Assembly: GCA_902776945.1 (NCBI GenBank)
Contig: CACYSH010000011.1
Coordinates: forward strand, 1 to 34,220
Length of the DNA stretch: 34,220 nt
Direction: 5' to 3'
Source of the DNA: an uncultured Ruminococcus sp.
Lineage (GTDB): Bacteria; Bacillota; Clostridia; Oscillospirales; Ruminococcaceae
In this document: positions 1-7,736 of the stretch, in pieces
Layout of the letters: every line of letters begins with the position of its first letter
Numbering within the stretch: position 1 is the first letter of the stretch
Translations under genes and position numbers: made by a program
Notes under the pieces: model-generated
Databases searched by the model: none
What the model saw: the letters and a program-made list of their open reading frames with translations, nothing else
Told to the model about the DNA's origin: nothing

Positions 1-131
1 TTTGCGTTGGTTGCGCTTACGCGCAAATGGGGCTCTGCCCCATACCCCGCTTGGGGGCTCCTCGCCCCCAAGACCCCTCGCCAGCGCACGGGCGCTGGAC
101 CCCGTGTCCGCCCTCACTTTGCGTTTTTTCT
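1..131. repeat. Dispersed palindromic intergenic element, copy A
   Basis: This gene-free stretch is a chain of perfect hairpins: TTGCGC/GCGCAA at 11-26, ATGGGGC/GCCCCAT at 27-43, CTTGGGGGC/GCCCCCAAG at 50-72 and CCAGCGC/GCGCTGG at 81-98. It ends in CCTCACTTTGCG plus a T-run at 126-131. The segment at 74-94 is found as its exact reverse complement inside the copy at 22591-22648, and the CCTCACTTTGCG end recurs near 10285, 12430 and 17325. The T-run suggests it can end plus-strand transcription arriving from the left. An open frame crosses it (27-314), but that is an artefact of the palindromes. Confidence 0.75.
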
Positions 132-163
132 TTGTGCATTTTGACGTTAAGTTTTAAAATTCA

Positions 164-191
164 AGCCGCAGAAGTTATACCTCCTGCGGCT
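164..191 (-). terminator. Rho-independent terminator of the sucrose PTS operon
   Basis: Inverted repeat AGCCGCAG (164-171) and CTGCGGCT (184-191) with a 12-nt loop. On the minus strand it is followed by a T-rich tract (TGAATTTTAAAAC). It lies 16 bp past the ptsI stop codon, so it most likely ends the scrA-scrB-scrK-ptsH-ptsI transcript. Confidence 0.7.
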
Positions 192-206
192 CATTCTCAA
201 ACTATA

Positions 207-1841
207 TTATCCGTTAAGATCAATACTCCGTACCTTCTCACGCAAAGGAAGTACAAACGGTGCCGAAACGCTAAGTTCATCAATCCCCATGCGAAGGAAT
301 GTCTCCGTAAGTGAGGTATCCGCCGCAAGCTCGCCGCATATTCCTATCCATGCGCCATGCTCATGAGCGTTTCTCGCCGACATCTCGATAAGCCGCAAAA
401 CAGCCTCATGGTGTGTATCAACAAAGGCTTCAAGCTTTGCGTTCTGTCTGTCGCAGGCAAGAGTATACTGTGTAAGGTCGTTAGTTCCTACGCTGAAAAA
501 GTCAACCATTTCGGCGAGCTTGTCGCTTATCACCGCCGCTGCGGGGGTCTCGATCATGATCCCCAGTTCTACCTTGTCGGAAAACGGTATTCCCTCCGCT
601 GCAAGCTCCTTTTTAGCTTCCTCGCAGGCGGCAAGGCATTTCTCAACTTCGGAAACGGAGGTTATCATAGGGAACATTATGCCAAGATCGCCGTAAGCGG
701 AAGCGCGATAAAGCGCCCTCAGCTGCGTTCGGAATATCTCGGGACGGGTAAGACATATCCTTATCGCACGGAATCCCAGCGCGGGATTATCCTCTTTTTC
801 AAGCCCGAAATAGTCTATCTGCTTATCTGCACCGATGTCAAGCGTGCGGATAATGACCTTCTTGCCAGCCATGCTTTCAAGCACTTTGCGATAGGCGGTG
901 AATTGCTGTTCCTCGTCGGGGTAGTCGCTGTTTTCCAGATAGAGGAACTCGCTGCGGAAAAGCCCTATCCCGCCCGCATCGTTGGCAAGAACCGCCCCGA
1001 TTCCGTCAACGCCGCCGATGTTTGCGAATATCTTGATGTGCGTGCCGTCGATAGTTACGTTTTCCTTGCCTTTAAGCTCCTGCAAAAGCGCTTTCTTATG
1101 TGCGTCCCTGCGTTGTATTTCCTCGTATTTTTTAACGGTTTCCTCGTCGGAGTCGATTATTACCTCTCCGGTGTGTCCGTCAACTATGAGATTGTCGCCG
1201 TCCTTTACGGATTTAAGAAATTCTTCGCCCACGCTTATTATCGCGGGGATATTCATATTCCGCGCAAGTATCGCCGTGTGTGAATTAGACGAGCCTGCTG
1301 CCGTCACGAACGCCAGTACCTTGTCTTTGTCAAGAGATACCGTTTCGCTCGGTGCGAGATCGTCGGCGCATACTATCATTTTGTCGAAGCTCTCGGAAGA
1401 AACACCGCCGCCGCCCGAAAGACAGGCTATTAAGCGGTTTGAAATGTCTCTTACGTCAGCCGAACGCGCCTGCATATAAGCGTCGTCCATTGAAGCGAAC
1501 ATCGCCGCGAAGTTGTCTGAGGTAACGGCTACCGCGTATTCCGCGTTTACCGACTGCGTTTCGATGATACTCTTTATCGACTCGTTGTAATCGTCGTCCT
1601 CTATCATCATCATGTGTATCTCGAATATCTGGGCGTTGGTCTCGCCGACCTCTTTGAGCGCCTTTTCGTATATCTCCGAAAGCTGCCCGACTGCCTCAGC
1701 CTTTGCAGCCTCGACCCTTTCAAGTTCGGCTGCGATATCGTCGATATGAACGCGGCGAACGTCAGCCTCCTGCCGCTTGAACACCGAAGCCTTGCCTATC
1801 GCTACGGCTCCGTAAACGCCCTTGCCCCGAAAACTTTTCAT
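207..1841 (-). CDS. ptsI: PTS enzyme I (phosphoenolpyruvate-protein phosphotransferase)
   Basis: Cytoplasmic enzyme that takes phosphate from phosphoenolpyruvate and passes it to HPr, the first step of PTS sugar uptake. The 544-residue product has the usual length. An N-terminal HPr-binding and phosphohistidine region carries the motif NSHTAILAR with the phospho-acceptor His188. The C-terminal PEP-binding barrel shows GLFRSEFLY, a DIGADK segment, GIMIETPAA, SVGTNDLTQY and the active-site cysteine in GICGELAAD. I chose the ATG at 1841 because GGAG lies 8 nt upstream and the protein then begins MKSFRGKGVYG, as family members do; an ATG at 1847 is possible. A longer frame from 1958 would overlap ptsH and is unlikely. 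It is the last gene of the sucrose operon, 26 bp after ptsH. Confidence 0.95.
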   Translation of the reverse strand: MKSFRGKGVYGAVAIGKASVFKRQEADVRRVHIDDIAAELERVEAAKAEAVGQLSEIYEKALKEVGETNAQIFEIHMMMIEDDDYNESIKSIIETQSVNAEYAVAVTSDNFAAMFASMDDAYMQARSADVRDISNRLIACLSGGGGVSSESFDKMIVCADDLAPSETVSLDKDKVLAFVTAAGSSNSHTAILARNMNIPAIISVGEEFLKSVKDGDNLIVDGHTGEVIIDSDEETVKKYEEIQRRDAHKKALLQELKGKENVTIDGTHIKIFANIGGVDGIGAVLANDAGGIGLFRSEFLYLENSDYPDEEQQFTAYRKVLESMAGKKVIIRTLDIGADKQIDYFGLEKEDNPALGFRAIRICLTRPEIFRTQLRALYRASAYGDLGIMFPMITSVSEVEKCLAACEEAKKELAAEGIPFSDKVELGIMIETPAAAVISDKLAEMVDFFSVGTNDLTQYTLACDRQNAKLEAFVDTHHEAVLRLIEMSARNAHEHGAWIGICGELAADTSLTETFLRMGIDELSVSAPFVLPLREKVRSIDLNG

Positions 1842-1867
1842 TGCCATAGCTCCGCCGCCCCCTTTTA

Positions 1868-2128
1868 TCAAAGATTTGCAGACATGAAGTCCCCGATTGC
1901 CTTTGCCGCCGTTTCCTCGTCGCCGCCCTCGACTGTAAATGTAACGGTGTCGCCGCACTTAACGCCGAGTCCCATGAGCATCATGAGCTTGGTAACGTCA
2001 ACGCTCTTGCCGCCCTTTTCGATCATGATTTTTGTACCCGTAAAGCCTTTTGCGAGCTTAACGAGATTGCCTGCCGGTCTTGCGTGGATACCTGCCGAGT
2101 CCTTGATCGTGTAAGTAAAAGTTTTCAT
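1868..2128 (-). CDS. ptsH: HPr phosphocarrier protein, lacking the canonical Ser46
   Basis: Small (86 aa) phosphocarrier that relays phosphate from enzyme I to the sucrose EII. The active-site motif AGIHARPAG places the phospho-acceptor at His15. In Bacillus HPr the regulatory serine precedes the IMGVMSLG segment. Here the equivalent stretch reads VDVTKLMMLMGLG, so by alignment the Ser46 position is Lys47, with Thr46 just before it. HPr-kinase control through P-Ser-HPr may therefore be absent or altered. The ribosome site AAAGGAG is well placed. It sits 28 bp after scrK and 26 bp before ptsI, so it belongs to the sucrose operon. Confidence 0.95.
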   Translation of the reverse strand: MKTFTYTIKDSAGIHARPAGNLVKLAKGFTGTKIMIEKGGKSVDVTKLMMLMGLGVKCGDTVTFTVEGGDEETAAKAIGDFMSANL

Positions 2129-2156
2129 AAATATACAACTCCTTTATTATGATATT

Positions 2157-3143
2157 TTAAACGTCCTGCGGTGCTGTTTTCATTTCATCGAGTGTCGGGT
2201 ATGAAGCTATCGCGCCCCTGCGCTGTACACTCTTCGCGCAAAATCTGTTTGCAAAATCAAGACACTGCTTCATTTCATCCTCAGTCATCCAGTCAACCGC
2301 ATCGGGGGTCTTAAGGTCAAACTCTTTGAGTTTCCAGAGGAACGCCCCTATAAAGCCGTCCCCCGCCCCCGTTGTGTCTACCGCGTTCACCTTCAATCCT
2401 TCGCTGAAAGCGCTGCCGTTACCAGTGAACGCATAAGCTCCGCCGCTGCCGCAGGTATAAAGAACCATGCACAGCCGCTTACCAAAGTGCTTTCTGAGCT
2501 TTACAAGCGCTTTATTTATATCAGTCTCGCCCGTGATAAATTCAAGCTCCTCGTCGGATATTTTAAGGATATTCGCGAGCGGTATGAACTCGTTTACCGT
2601 CCTTCTGAGGTCTTCGCGGTCGTCCCAAAGCTGAAAGCGGAGATTCGGGTCAAAGCTGATAATCGCGCCGCTTTTGTGAGCAAGCTCTATCGCTGTGCGG
2701 TGAGCCTCCCGCATCGGAAAGCGCCCGAGACCGACGCTGCAAAAGTGCAGCGCATAAGCGTCCTCAAAATGCTCCGCTTTCACCTTGTCGGGGGAGTAAA
2801 GCATATCTGCGGAGGGCTTGCGGTAGAAGGAAAACGTCCTGCCGCCGTCTGCCCCGAGACTTACGAACGCCAGCGCCGTATTGGCTTCATCGGTAAGGCT
2901 TATACAGCTTACGTCTATGCCGCATTCTTCAAGCTCATGGAGTATCTTGTGTCCGAAAGGGTCGTTGCCAAGCTGTGTCAGCAGCCGCGATTTTCCGCCG
3001 AGCTTTGCGAACGCTCCGCAGACATTGGCGGGAGCGCCGCCCGGCTTCGGGGAAAAAGCCTCCACCTTGTCAAAGGAACAGCCTGTCTTGTCGGGGATAA
3101 AGTCTATAAGCGCCTCGCCTATCGCGATAAGTGTATCATTCAT
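2157..3143 (-). CDS. scrK: Fructokinase (PfkB/ribokinase family)
   Basis: Phosphorylates the fructose released by the neighbouring sucrose-6-phosphate hydrolase, feeding fructose-6-phosphate to glycolysis. The 328-aa product shows the PfkB hallmarks: an N-terminal substrate motif around PKPGGAPANV, and near the C-terminus DTTGAGDGF with catalytic base Asp262. The ATG at 3143 is preferred over the in-frame TTG at 3149. It overlaps the end of scrB by 8 bp, which indicates translational coupling. Its position between scrB and ptsH supports a fructokinase role rather than another sugar kinase, although specificity is inferred from context. Confidence 0.93.
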   Translation of the reverse strand: MNDTLIAIGEALIDFIPDKTGCSFDKVEAFSPKPGGAPANVCGAFAKLGGKSRLLTQLGNDPFGHKILHELEECGIDVSCISLTDEANTALAFVSLGADGGRTFSFYRKPSADMLYSPDKVKAEHFEDAYALHFCSVGLGRFPMREAHRTAIELAHKSGAIISFDPNLRFQLWDDREDLRRTVNEFIPLANILKISDEELEFITGETDINKALVKLRKHFGKRLCMVLYTCGSGGAYAFTGNGSAFSEGLKVNAVDTTGAGDGFIGAFLWKLKEFDLKTPDAVDWMTEDEMKQCLDFANRFCAKSVQRRGAIASYPTLDEMKTAPQDV

Positions 3144-4566
3144 CGCCAAACATCTCCATTTCCATTCCTTTAAGGCGGTAAACGCTGCCGCCGATGCCCT
3201 CGCCGCGAATCGTTACCGCCGTATCGGGCGGATAAAAGCGCGTACTCATGACCTTTTCGCCGCCGTTCAAGTATATTTCAAGCGAGGACTTATCGGCAAT
3301 CAATTCAAAATAAGTCAGCTCGCCGAGAATGACCCGTCTGATACCGCGCCCCCGTCCGACTTCATTGTTTGTAAAGAGCAGCGTGAAAACGCCGTTCTCC
3401 AAACTCATTTCGAGCATATCTTCAAATATCAGTCTGAATTTTGCAAGGTTGGAAGGCGAAACGATATAGCACGGCAGTTCAGCAGTCAGCGGTTCGCCGT
3501 CATCAAATTCGACCGGCGGATATTTATCTGTATCTTCAAGTGAGAAGAACTCATTTACCGGACGCTGACAAATGCCGCCGTCGCCGCGCAAAGTAAGACA
3601 GCGCGGGAACGTCAGACAATGCTGCCAGCCGAGTTCGGCGGTCGGGTTGGTGTAGGGAATGTCGCCTATACCCATCCAACCGATAAGCAAAATTCTCCCG
3701 TCGGGGGCGGCGAAGGTCTGCGGCGCGTAGAAATCAAAGCCGTAGTCCCATTCCTCGAAATCGTGAAGGGTATCGTCATATCTGAAATATCCCGCGCTGT
3801 ACACGTTCTGATGCTCCGTCTCGCCGTAGGACAGTTCCTGCGGGGATAGCCCCAAGGTATTGCGTTCGGAGATTTCCCACATATACCCATATTTGCCGTG
3901 CGGAATACCCTGCGGACATACGCCCAAGAAACGGTGTCCGTCAATGTTGATTACATCGGGACATTCCCACATATAGCCGAAATCCGGCACCGAAAGCTCG
4001 TAGTCAAAAGACCATTTCACAAGGTCGCCTGAGCGGTAAAACAGCACACAGCCCTTATCATCAAGCGTTCTTGCGCCGAGTACCATGCGGTAAACTCCGT
4101 TTTCCTCCCAAACCTTCGGGTCGCGGACATGACAGGAGCAGTATTCGGGGTAATCGGCATTGCGGAGAAGAGTCTGTTTTTCGCTCATGGTCATGCCGTC
4201 GCGGGTGGTCACGCGGATAACATTCGCCCCGCGCCCCGATGTGATATAATCGTGGTCGCCCTCTTCCTTGACATTGCCCGTGTAGAAAAGGGTCAGCGTG
4301 TCGCCCTTGACAAAGCCGCAGCCGGAATAAACGCCGCTGCGGTCGTCGGGGCAGTCGGGGCGGAGGACAATCCCTGTGAACTGCCATTTCAGCAGGTCGG
4401 GGCTTTCCCAATGTCCCCAGCACTTGCCCCCCGCGCCGTAAGCACTTTCGGGGGCGTACTGGAAATATACATGATATTTGTTATTAAAAAAGCTGAGACC
4501 GTTCGGGTCGTTGAGCCAGCCGCTTTTCGGCTCTAAATGGAGCATTTGTCTCCAATCGTTTTTCAT
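3136..4566 (-). CDS. scrB: Sucrose-6-phosphate hydrolase (GH32 invertase)
   Basis: Intracellular glycoside hydrolase family 32 enzyme cleaving sucrose-6-phosphate, the product of PTS uptake, to glucose-6-phosphate and fructose. All three signature residues are visible: nucleophile Asp20 in WLNDPNG, transition-state Asp149 in VRDPKV, and acid/base Glu201 in MWECPD. The 476-aa length is normal (a five-bladed propeller plus a C-terminal beta-sandwich), and no signal peptide is present, consistent with a cytoplasmic role. An in-frame TTG lies just before the chosen ATG. It starts 6 bp after the scrA stop and overlaps scrK, so it is co-transcribed. Confidence 0.95.
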   Translation of the reverse strand: MKNDWRQMLHLEPKSGWLNDPNGLSFFNNKYHVYFQYAPESAYGAGGKCWGHWESPDLLKWQFTGIVLRPDCPDDRSGVYSGCGFVKGDTLTLFYTGNVKEEGDHDYITSGRGANVIRVTTRDGMTMSEKQTLLRNADYPEYCSCHVRDPKVWEENGVYRMVLGARTLDDKGCVLFYRSGDLVKWSFDYELSVPDFGYMWECPDVINIDGHRFLGVCPQGIPHGKYGYMWEISERNTLGLSPQELSYGETEHQNVYSAGYFRYDDTLHDFEEWDYGFDFYAPQTFAAPDGRILLIGWMGIGDIPYTNPTAELGWQHCLTFPRCLTLRGDGGICQRPVNEFFSLEDTDKYPPVEFDDGEPLTAELPCYIVSPSNLAKFRLIFEDMLEMSLENGVFTLLFTNNEVGRGRGIRRVILGELTYFELIADKSSLEIYLNGGEKVMSTRFYPPDTAVTIRGEGIGGSVYRLKGMEMEMFGDE

Positions 4567-4572
4567 CAAGCA

Positions 4573-6447
4573 TCAGCCCTTTGCAGTAGAGATCAGCTTG
4601 TCGAGCAGGTCAACGTCTCCGCTCGCCGCAAGCGATATGTCGGTATAATCGTCCGCGTTGGTGATTATTACGGGAGTAATGGTCTTGTAGCCCTTAGCCT
4701 TGATAAGTCCCATGTCGAAGGTGAGCAGCGTCTGACCGCGTGTGAAGCGTTCGCCGTCCGCGATGTGCGCGGTGTAGCCCTCGCCGTTCAGATCGACGGT
4801 GTTTATGCCTACATGGATAAGCATTTCCATTCCGTTATCGAGCGTAAGCCCTATTGCGTGATGAGTATCAAACAGCATACTTACCACGCCGTCCGCAGGA
4901 GCGATCACCTTGCCTTCGGTCGGCTCTACCGCCGCGCCCTTGCCAAGCACTTCGGCGGCAAAGGTCTCGTCGGGAACGTCCGCCATTGCGACCGCCTTGC
5001 CCTTGAGTGGGGAGTATACGCAGTTTTCGTCAAAATCTCTGCCCGAAATGTCGGGAGCGTTTTCGGCGGCGGGAGCGGTCTCTTCGGCGGGGTCTTTATA
5101 GAGGATATACGAAAGAACGAACGATACGGCGGAGGCAACAACAAACGTTACCAGATAGCCCACAAAGGTATTTGTGGTGATGAGGAATCCGAAAACGCCC
5201 GTTACGCCGTTGGCAGTAGCATATACGCCCATGAGCGAAGCCGCCGCCGCGCCGCACGCGCCGCCGACCATTCCGGCGATAAGAGGCTTTACAAAACGAA
5301 CGTTCACGCCGAATATCGCGGGTTCGGTAATTCCCAAGAATGCCGAAAGGGAAGCGGGAAGCGCTAAAGACTTGACCTTCTGCTGTTTGGTCTTGAACGC
5401 TACCGCGAGAGCCGCCGCGCCCTGAGCAACGTTTGCGGCGGTCGCAATAGGCATCCAAGTGTTCTGACCGTTATCGGCAAGCATTGCAAGCTCGATAGCG
5501 TTGTACATATGGTGAACGCCCGCAACAACGGTAGGTGCGTAAACGCCGCCCATGATGAAAGCGCCGATACCGAGCGGTATGGAAATAAGCGCCTTTGCAC
5601 CCGTAAGCACCCATGTTTCGACAGTCGAGAATACCGGACCTATCACGGTCATTGTGAGGAATCCGGTCACGAGAACCGATACGAGGGGAGTGACGAACAG
5701 GTCAATGACCTCCGGTACCTTCTTATGCAGCCATTTTTCGAGCTTCGACATAACAAGTACCGCGATGACTACGGGGATAACGTGTCCCTGATAGCCCGTG
5801 TTCTGAATGTTCCACGCGCCGAACCATGACCAGAGCGTGGAGGTCTCGGCGCTGCCCGCCGACCAGGCGTTCACGAGGTTCGGGTGTATCATTATCATGC
5901 CTATTACCGCGCCGAGATAGATATTTCCGCCGAATATCCTGGCAGCACTCACGGCTATCAGTATCGGCAGGAAGGTCAGCGCCGCGTTCGAGAACATATC
6001 AAGCAGCGCATAGATATGTGTTCCCGCCATTTCGGGGAATGCCTTTGACAGACCGCCCAGCAGTCCGCAGAGAAGACCTGTTGCAACTATTGCGGGGATT
6101 ATCGGTACGAATATATCTCCGAGAGTTTTTATTGCCCTTTTGTACCACGGAGCCTGAGCCGCCGCAGCTGCCTTTACGTCGTCCTTCGAGGCGGCTTCAA
6201 CGCCCGCCAGCCCGATGAACTCATCATAGACCTTATTTACCGTTCCGGTGCCGATGATGATCTGAAGCTGCCCCGCCGCCTCAAATACACCCTTTACGCC
6301 GTCGATGTTTTCAAGAACGGTTTTCTTTACCTTGCCATTGTCCGCGATGACGAGCCGGAGTCTCGTAGCGCAGTGAGCGGCGCTCGCGAGATTTTCCCTG
6401 CCGCCTATCGCCGTCAGTATTTCAGACGCACACTTGTTATGATCCAT
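4573..6447 (-). CDS. scrA: Sucrose PTS transporter, EIIBCA fusion
   Basis: Membrane permease that imports and phosphorylates sucrose. Domain order is EIIB (about 1-90, phospho-Cys26 in AAHCATRLR), then a hydrophobic multi-spanning EIIC (about 105-450), an Ala/Glu-rich linker, and a Crr-like EIIA (about 485-624). The EIIA has His530 and phospho-His545 in LIHVGINTV, spaced 15 apart as in E. coli EIIA-Glc. Having its own EIIA means no separate Crr protein is needed. The start ATG has AAGGGG about 9 nt upstream. It is the first gene of the operon, behind a promoter at 6534-6562. Sucrose specificity follows from the linked GH32 and fructokinase genes; a trehalose permease is less likely. Confidence 0.93.
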   Translation of the reverse strand: MDHNKCASEILTAIGGRENLASAAHCATRLRLVIADNGKVKKTVLENIDGVKGVFEAAGQLQIIIGTGTVNKVYDEFIGLAGVEAASKDDVKAAAAAQAPWYKRAIKTLGDIFVPIIPAIVATGLLCGLLGGLSKAFPEMAGTHIYALLDMFSNAALTFLPILIAVSAARIFGGNIYLGAVIGMIMIHPNLVNAWSAGSAETSTLWSWFGAWNIQNTGYQGHVIPVVIAVLVMSKLEKWLHKKVPEVIDLFVTPLVSVLVTGFLTMTVIGPVFSTVETWVLTGAKALISIPLGIGAFIMGGVYAPTVVAGVHHMYNAIELAMLADNGQNTWMPIATAANVAQGAAALAVAFKTKQQKVKSLALPASLSAFLGITEPAIFGVNVRFVKPLIAGMVGGACGAAAASLMGVYATANGVTGVFGFLITTNTFVGYLVTFVVASAVSFVLSYILYKDPAEETAPAAENAPDISGRDFDENCVYSPLKGKAVAMADVPDETFAAEVLGKGAAVEPTEGKVIAPADGVVSMLFDTHHAIGLTLDNGMEMLIHVGINTVDLNGEGYTAHIADGERFTRGQTLLTFDMGLIKAKGYKTITPVIITNADDYTDISLAASGDVDLLDKLISTAKG

Positions 6448-6533
6448 AGCATCAACCCCTTGATAAAAGTTAAAGGTCGTACCCGGAAAACTGCCGTATT
6501 CTGCAATTTTTTCCGTGTTTTTAGCTTAATTAG

Positions 6534-6562
6534 ATTATAACACATCTTTACCAAAAAGTCTA
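6534..6562 (-). promoter_or_regulatory. Promoter of the scrA-scrB-scrK-ptsH-ptsI operon
   Basis: On the minus strand a TAGACT -35 (6557-6562) and a consensus TATAAT -10 (6534-6539) are separated by 17 bp, about 80 nt upstream of the scrA start. It lies between scrR and scrA, so scrR is not part of the main operon transcript. Confidence 0.6.
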
Positions 6563-6568
6563 TTGACG

Positions 6569-6586
6569 AGATGTGAGATTTTCACA
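6569..6586. promoter_or_regulatory. Candidate ScrR operator upstream of the scr promoter
   Basis: The imperfect palindrome TGTGAGATTTTCACA (6572-6586) sits just upstream of the -35 box. AGATGTG (6569-6575) is also the inverted match of CACATCT at 6541-6547, within the promoter spacer, and CACATCT recurs near 6615. Repeated half-sites around one promoter, next to a LacI-family gene, suggest repressor binding. Assignment to ScrR is inferred. Confidence 0.4.
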
Positions 6587-6613
6587 AGTGTTTTCAGTAG
6601 GTTTCACACAGTT

Positions 6614-7624
6614 TCACATCTGTTTTTGGTCAATATCGCCAAACAGCGTGCTTTCCCGCTCGATAACGGTATAGTCGAGCCGCATAGTTCTTGTTACTCC
6701 GTCGCCGTGTTTCAGATCATGAAGCAGAAGCTCCGCCGCGTTTATGCCCGATGTCTTGTAATGAAAATGCGCCGTCGTCAGCGAGGGTACGGAAAATCTT
6801 CCGATCTTGCTGTCTCCGACCGAGCTTATCATAATATCCTCTGGGATCGCAATGCCTTTTTCGCGGCAGAAGCTCATTGCGCCGAGAGCTATCGTATCGG
6901 TTGCGCAGAATATGCAGTCGGGTTTTATGCGTCCCGAAAGCAGGTGCGCCGCCTTGTCGTAGCCCGAAGCCATATCGAACTGAGCCGTTTCGGTAAAGCC
7001 GTGCCGGAGATTTATGCCGTGGTCTCTTACTGCGTTCTCGAAGCCCTCTCGTCGGGCTTTGCCTGCGGCGAGGTCGTCAAGCGTCACGCCGATAAACGCT
7101 GGGTCTTTGGCACCTTTGTCAAGCATGAGCGAAGTGAGCGCGTATGCCGCCCCATAGTCGTTATGGCAGACGCAGTTGAAGCCGTGAAGCTCCTGCCCGA
7201 CTATGACGGTCGGAACTCTCATCTTTTTCAGCACCGATATATGCAGCTCGGTAAACACCGTAGCGAGGAGTATTACACCGTCTACTCTGTTGCTTCGGAA
7301 AAGTTCGAGGGAAGAGATCTCTCTGCTGTAATCGTTGGCTGTATTTACCAGTAACAGTTCATAGCCTTCTGCTCCGAGTATCTCGCTTATACCCTCGACC
7401 GCTCTTGCGCAGCTTTCGCTTGACAGTTTGGGGATTATAACGCCGACGAGTTTTGTGACGCGGTTTTTTGAGGCTCTTGCTGAGATGCTTGGGGAATAGC
7501 CTGTTTGTTTTATGGCTTTTTCTATAAGCTCGCGTTTATCCTCGCTTAGATAGCCGTCGTTGAAGTATCTGCTTACAGCCGATTTTGATACGCCGGCGAT
7601 CTTTGCAAATTCGGATATATTCAT
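6614..7624 (-). CDS. scrR: LacI-family transcriptional regulator of sucrose genes
   Basis: A 336-aa repressor with an N-terminal LacI helix-turn-helix (ISEFAKIAGVSKSAVSRYF, about residues 3-21) and hinge (SPSISARASKNRV), followed by a periplasmic-binding-protein-like sensor domain (VGVIIPKLSSE onward). Its position directly upstream of scrA, in the same direction, argues for control of the sucrose operon, probably relieved by a sugar or sugar phosphate. AAGGAGGTG lies 8 nt before the ATG. Only about 30 bp separate its start from the GH5 terminator, so its own promoter must overlap that terminator or the GH5 3' end; I see no convincing hexamers. Confidence 0.9.
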   Translation of the reverse strand: MNISEFAKIAGVSKSAVSRYFNDGYLSEDKRELIEKAIKQTGYSPSISARASKNRVTKLVGVIIPKLSSESCARAVEGISEILGAEGYELLLVNTANDYSREISSLELFRSNRVDGVILLATVFTELHISVLKKMRVPTVIVGQELHGFNCVCHNDYGAAYALTSLMLDKGAKDPAFIGVTLDDLAAGKARREGFENAVRDHGINLRHGFTETAQFDMASGYDKAAHLLSGRIKPDCIFCATDTIALGAMSFCREKGIAIPEDIMISSVGDSKIGRFSVPSLTTAHFHYKTSGINAAELLLHDLKHGDGVTRTMRLDYTVIERESTLFGDIDQKQM

Positions 7625-7651
7625 AAGTCGTCACCTCCTTGAAAAGCCAAC

Positions 7652-7686
7652 AAAAAACCGCGGCGGAAGACACGATCCTCCGCCGC
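7652..7686 (-). terminator. Rho-independent terminator of the GH5 gene
   Basis: Perfect 8-bp stem GCGGCGGA (7660-7667) and TCCGCCGC (7679-7686), followed on the minus strand by six Ts (complement of 7652-7657). It lies about 50 bp after the GH5 stop and just before the scrR ribosome binding site. Confidence 0.85.
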
Positions 7687-7736
7687 AGCAATTATGTTTT
7701 ATTCCTATTCGGGAAACTTATTCAAGCGTCAGAACA

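Noticed and set aside
27..314. 95-aa frame at the left end
   Set aside because: It lies in palindromic repeat A and runs into the ptsI terminator and 3' end; Pro-rich translation typical of repeat DNA.
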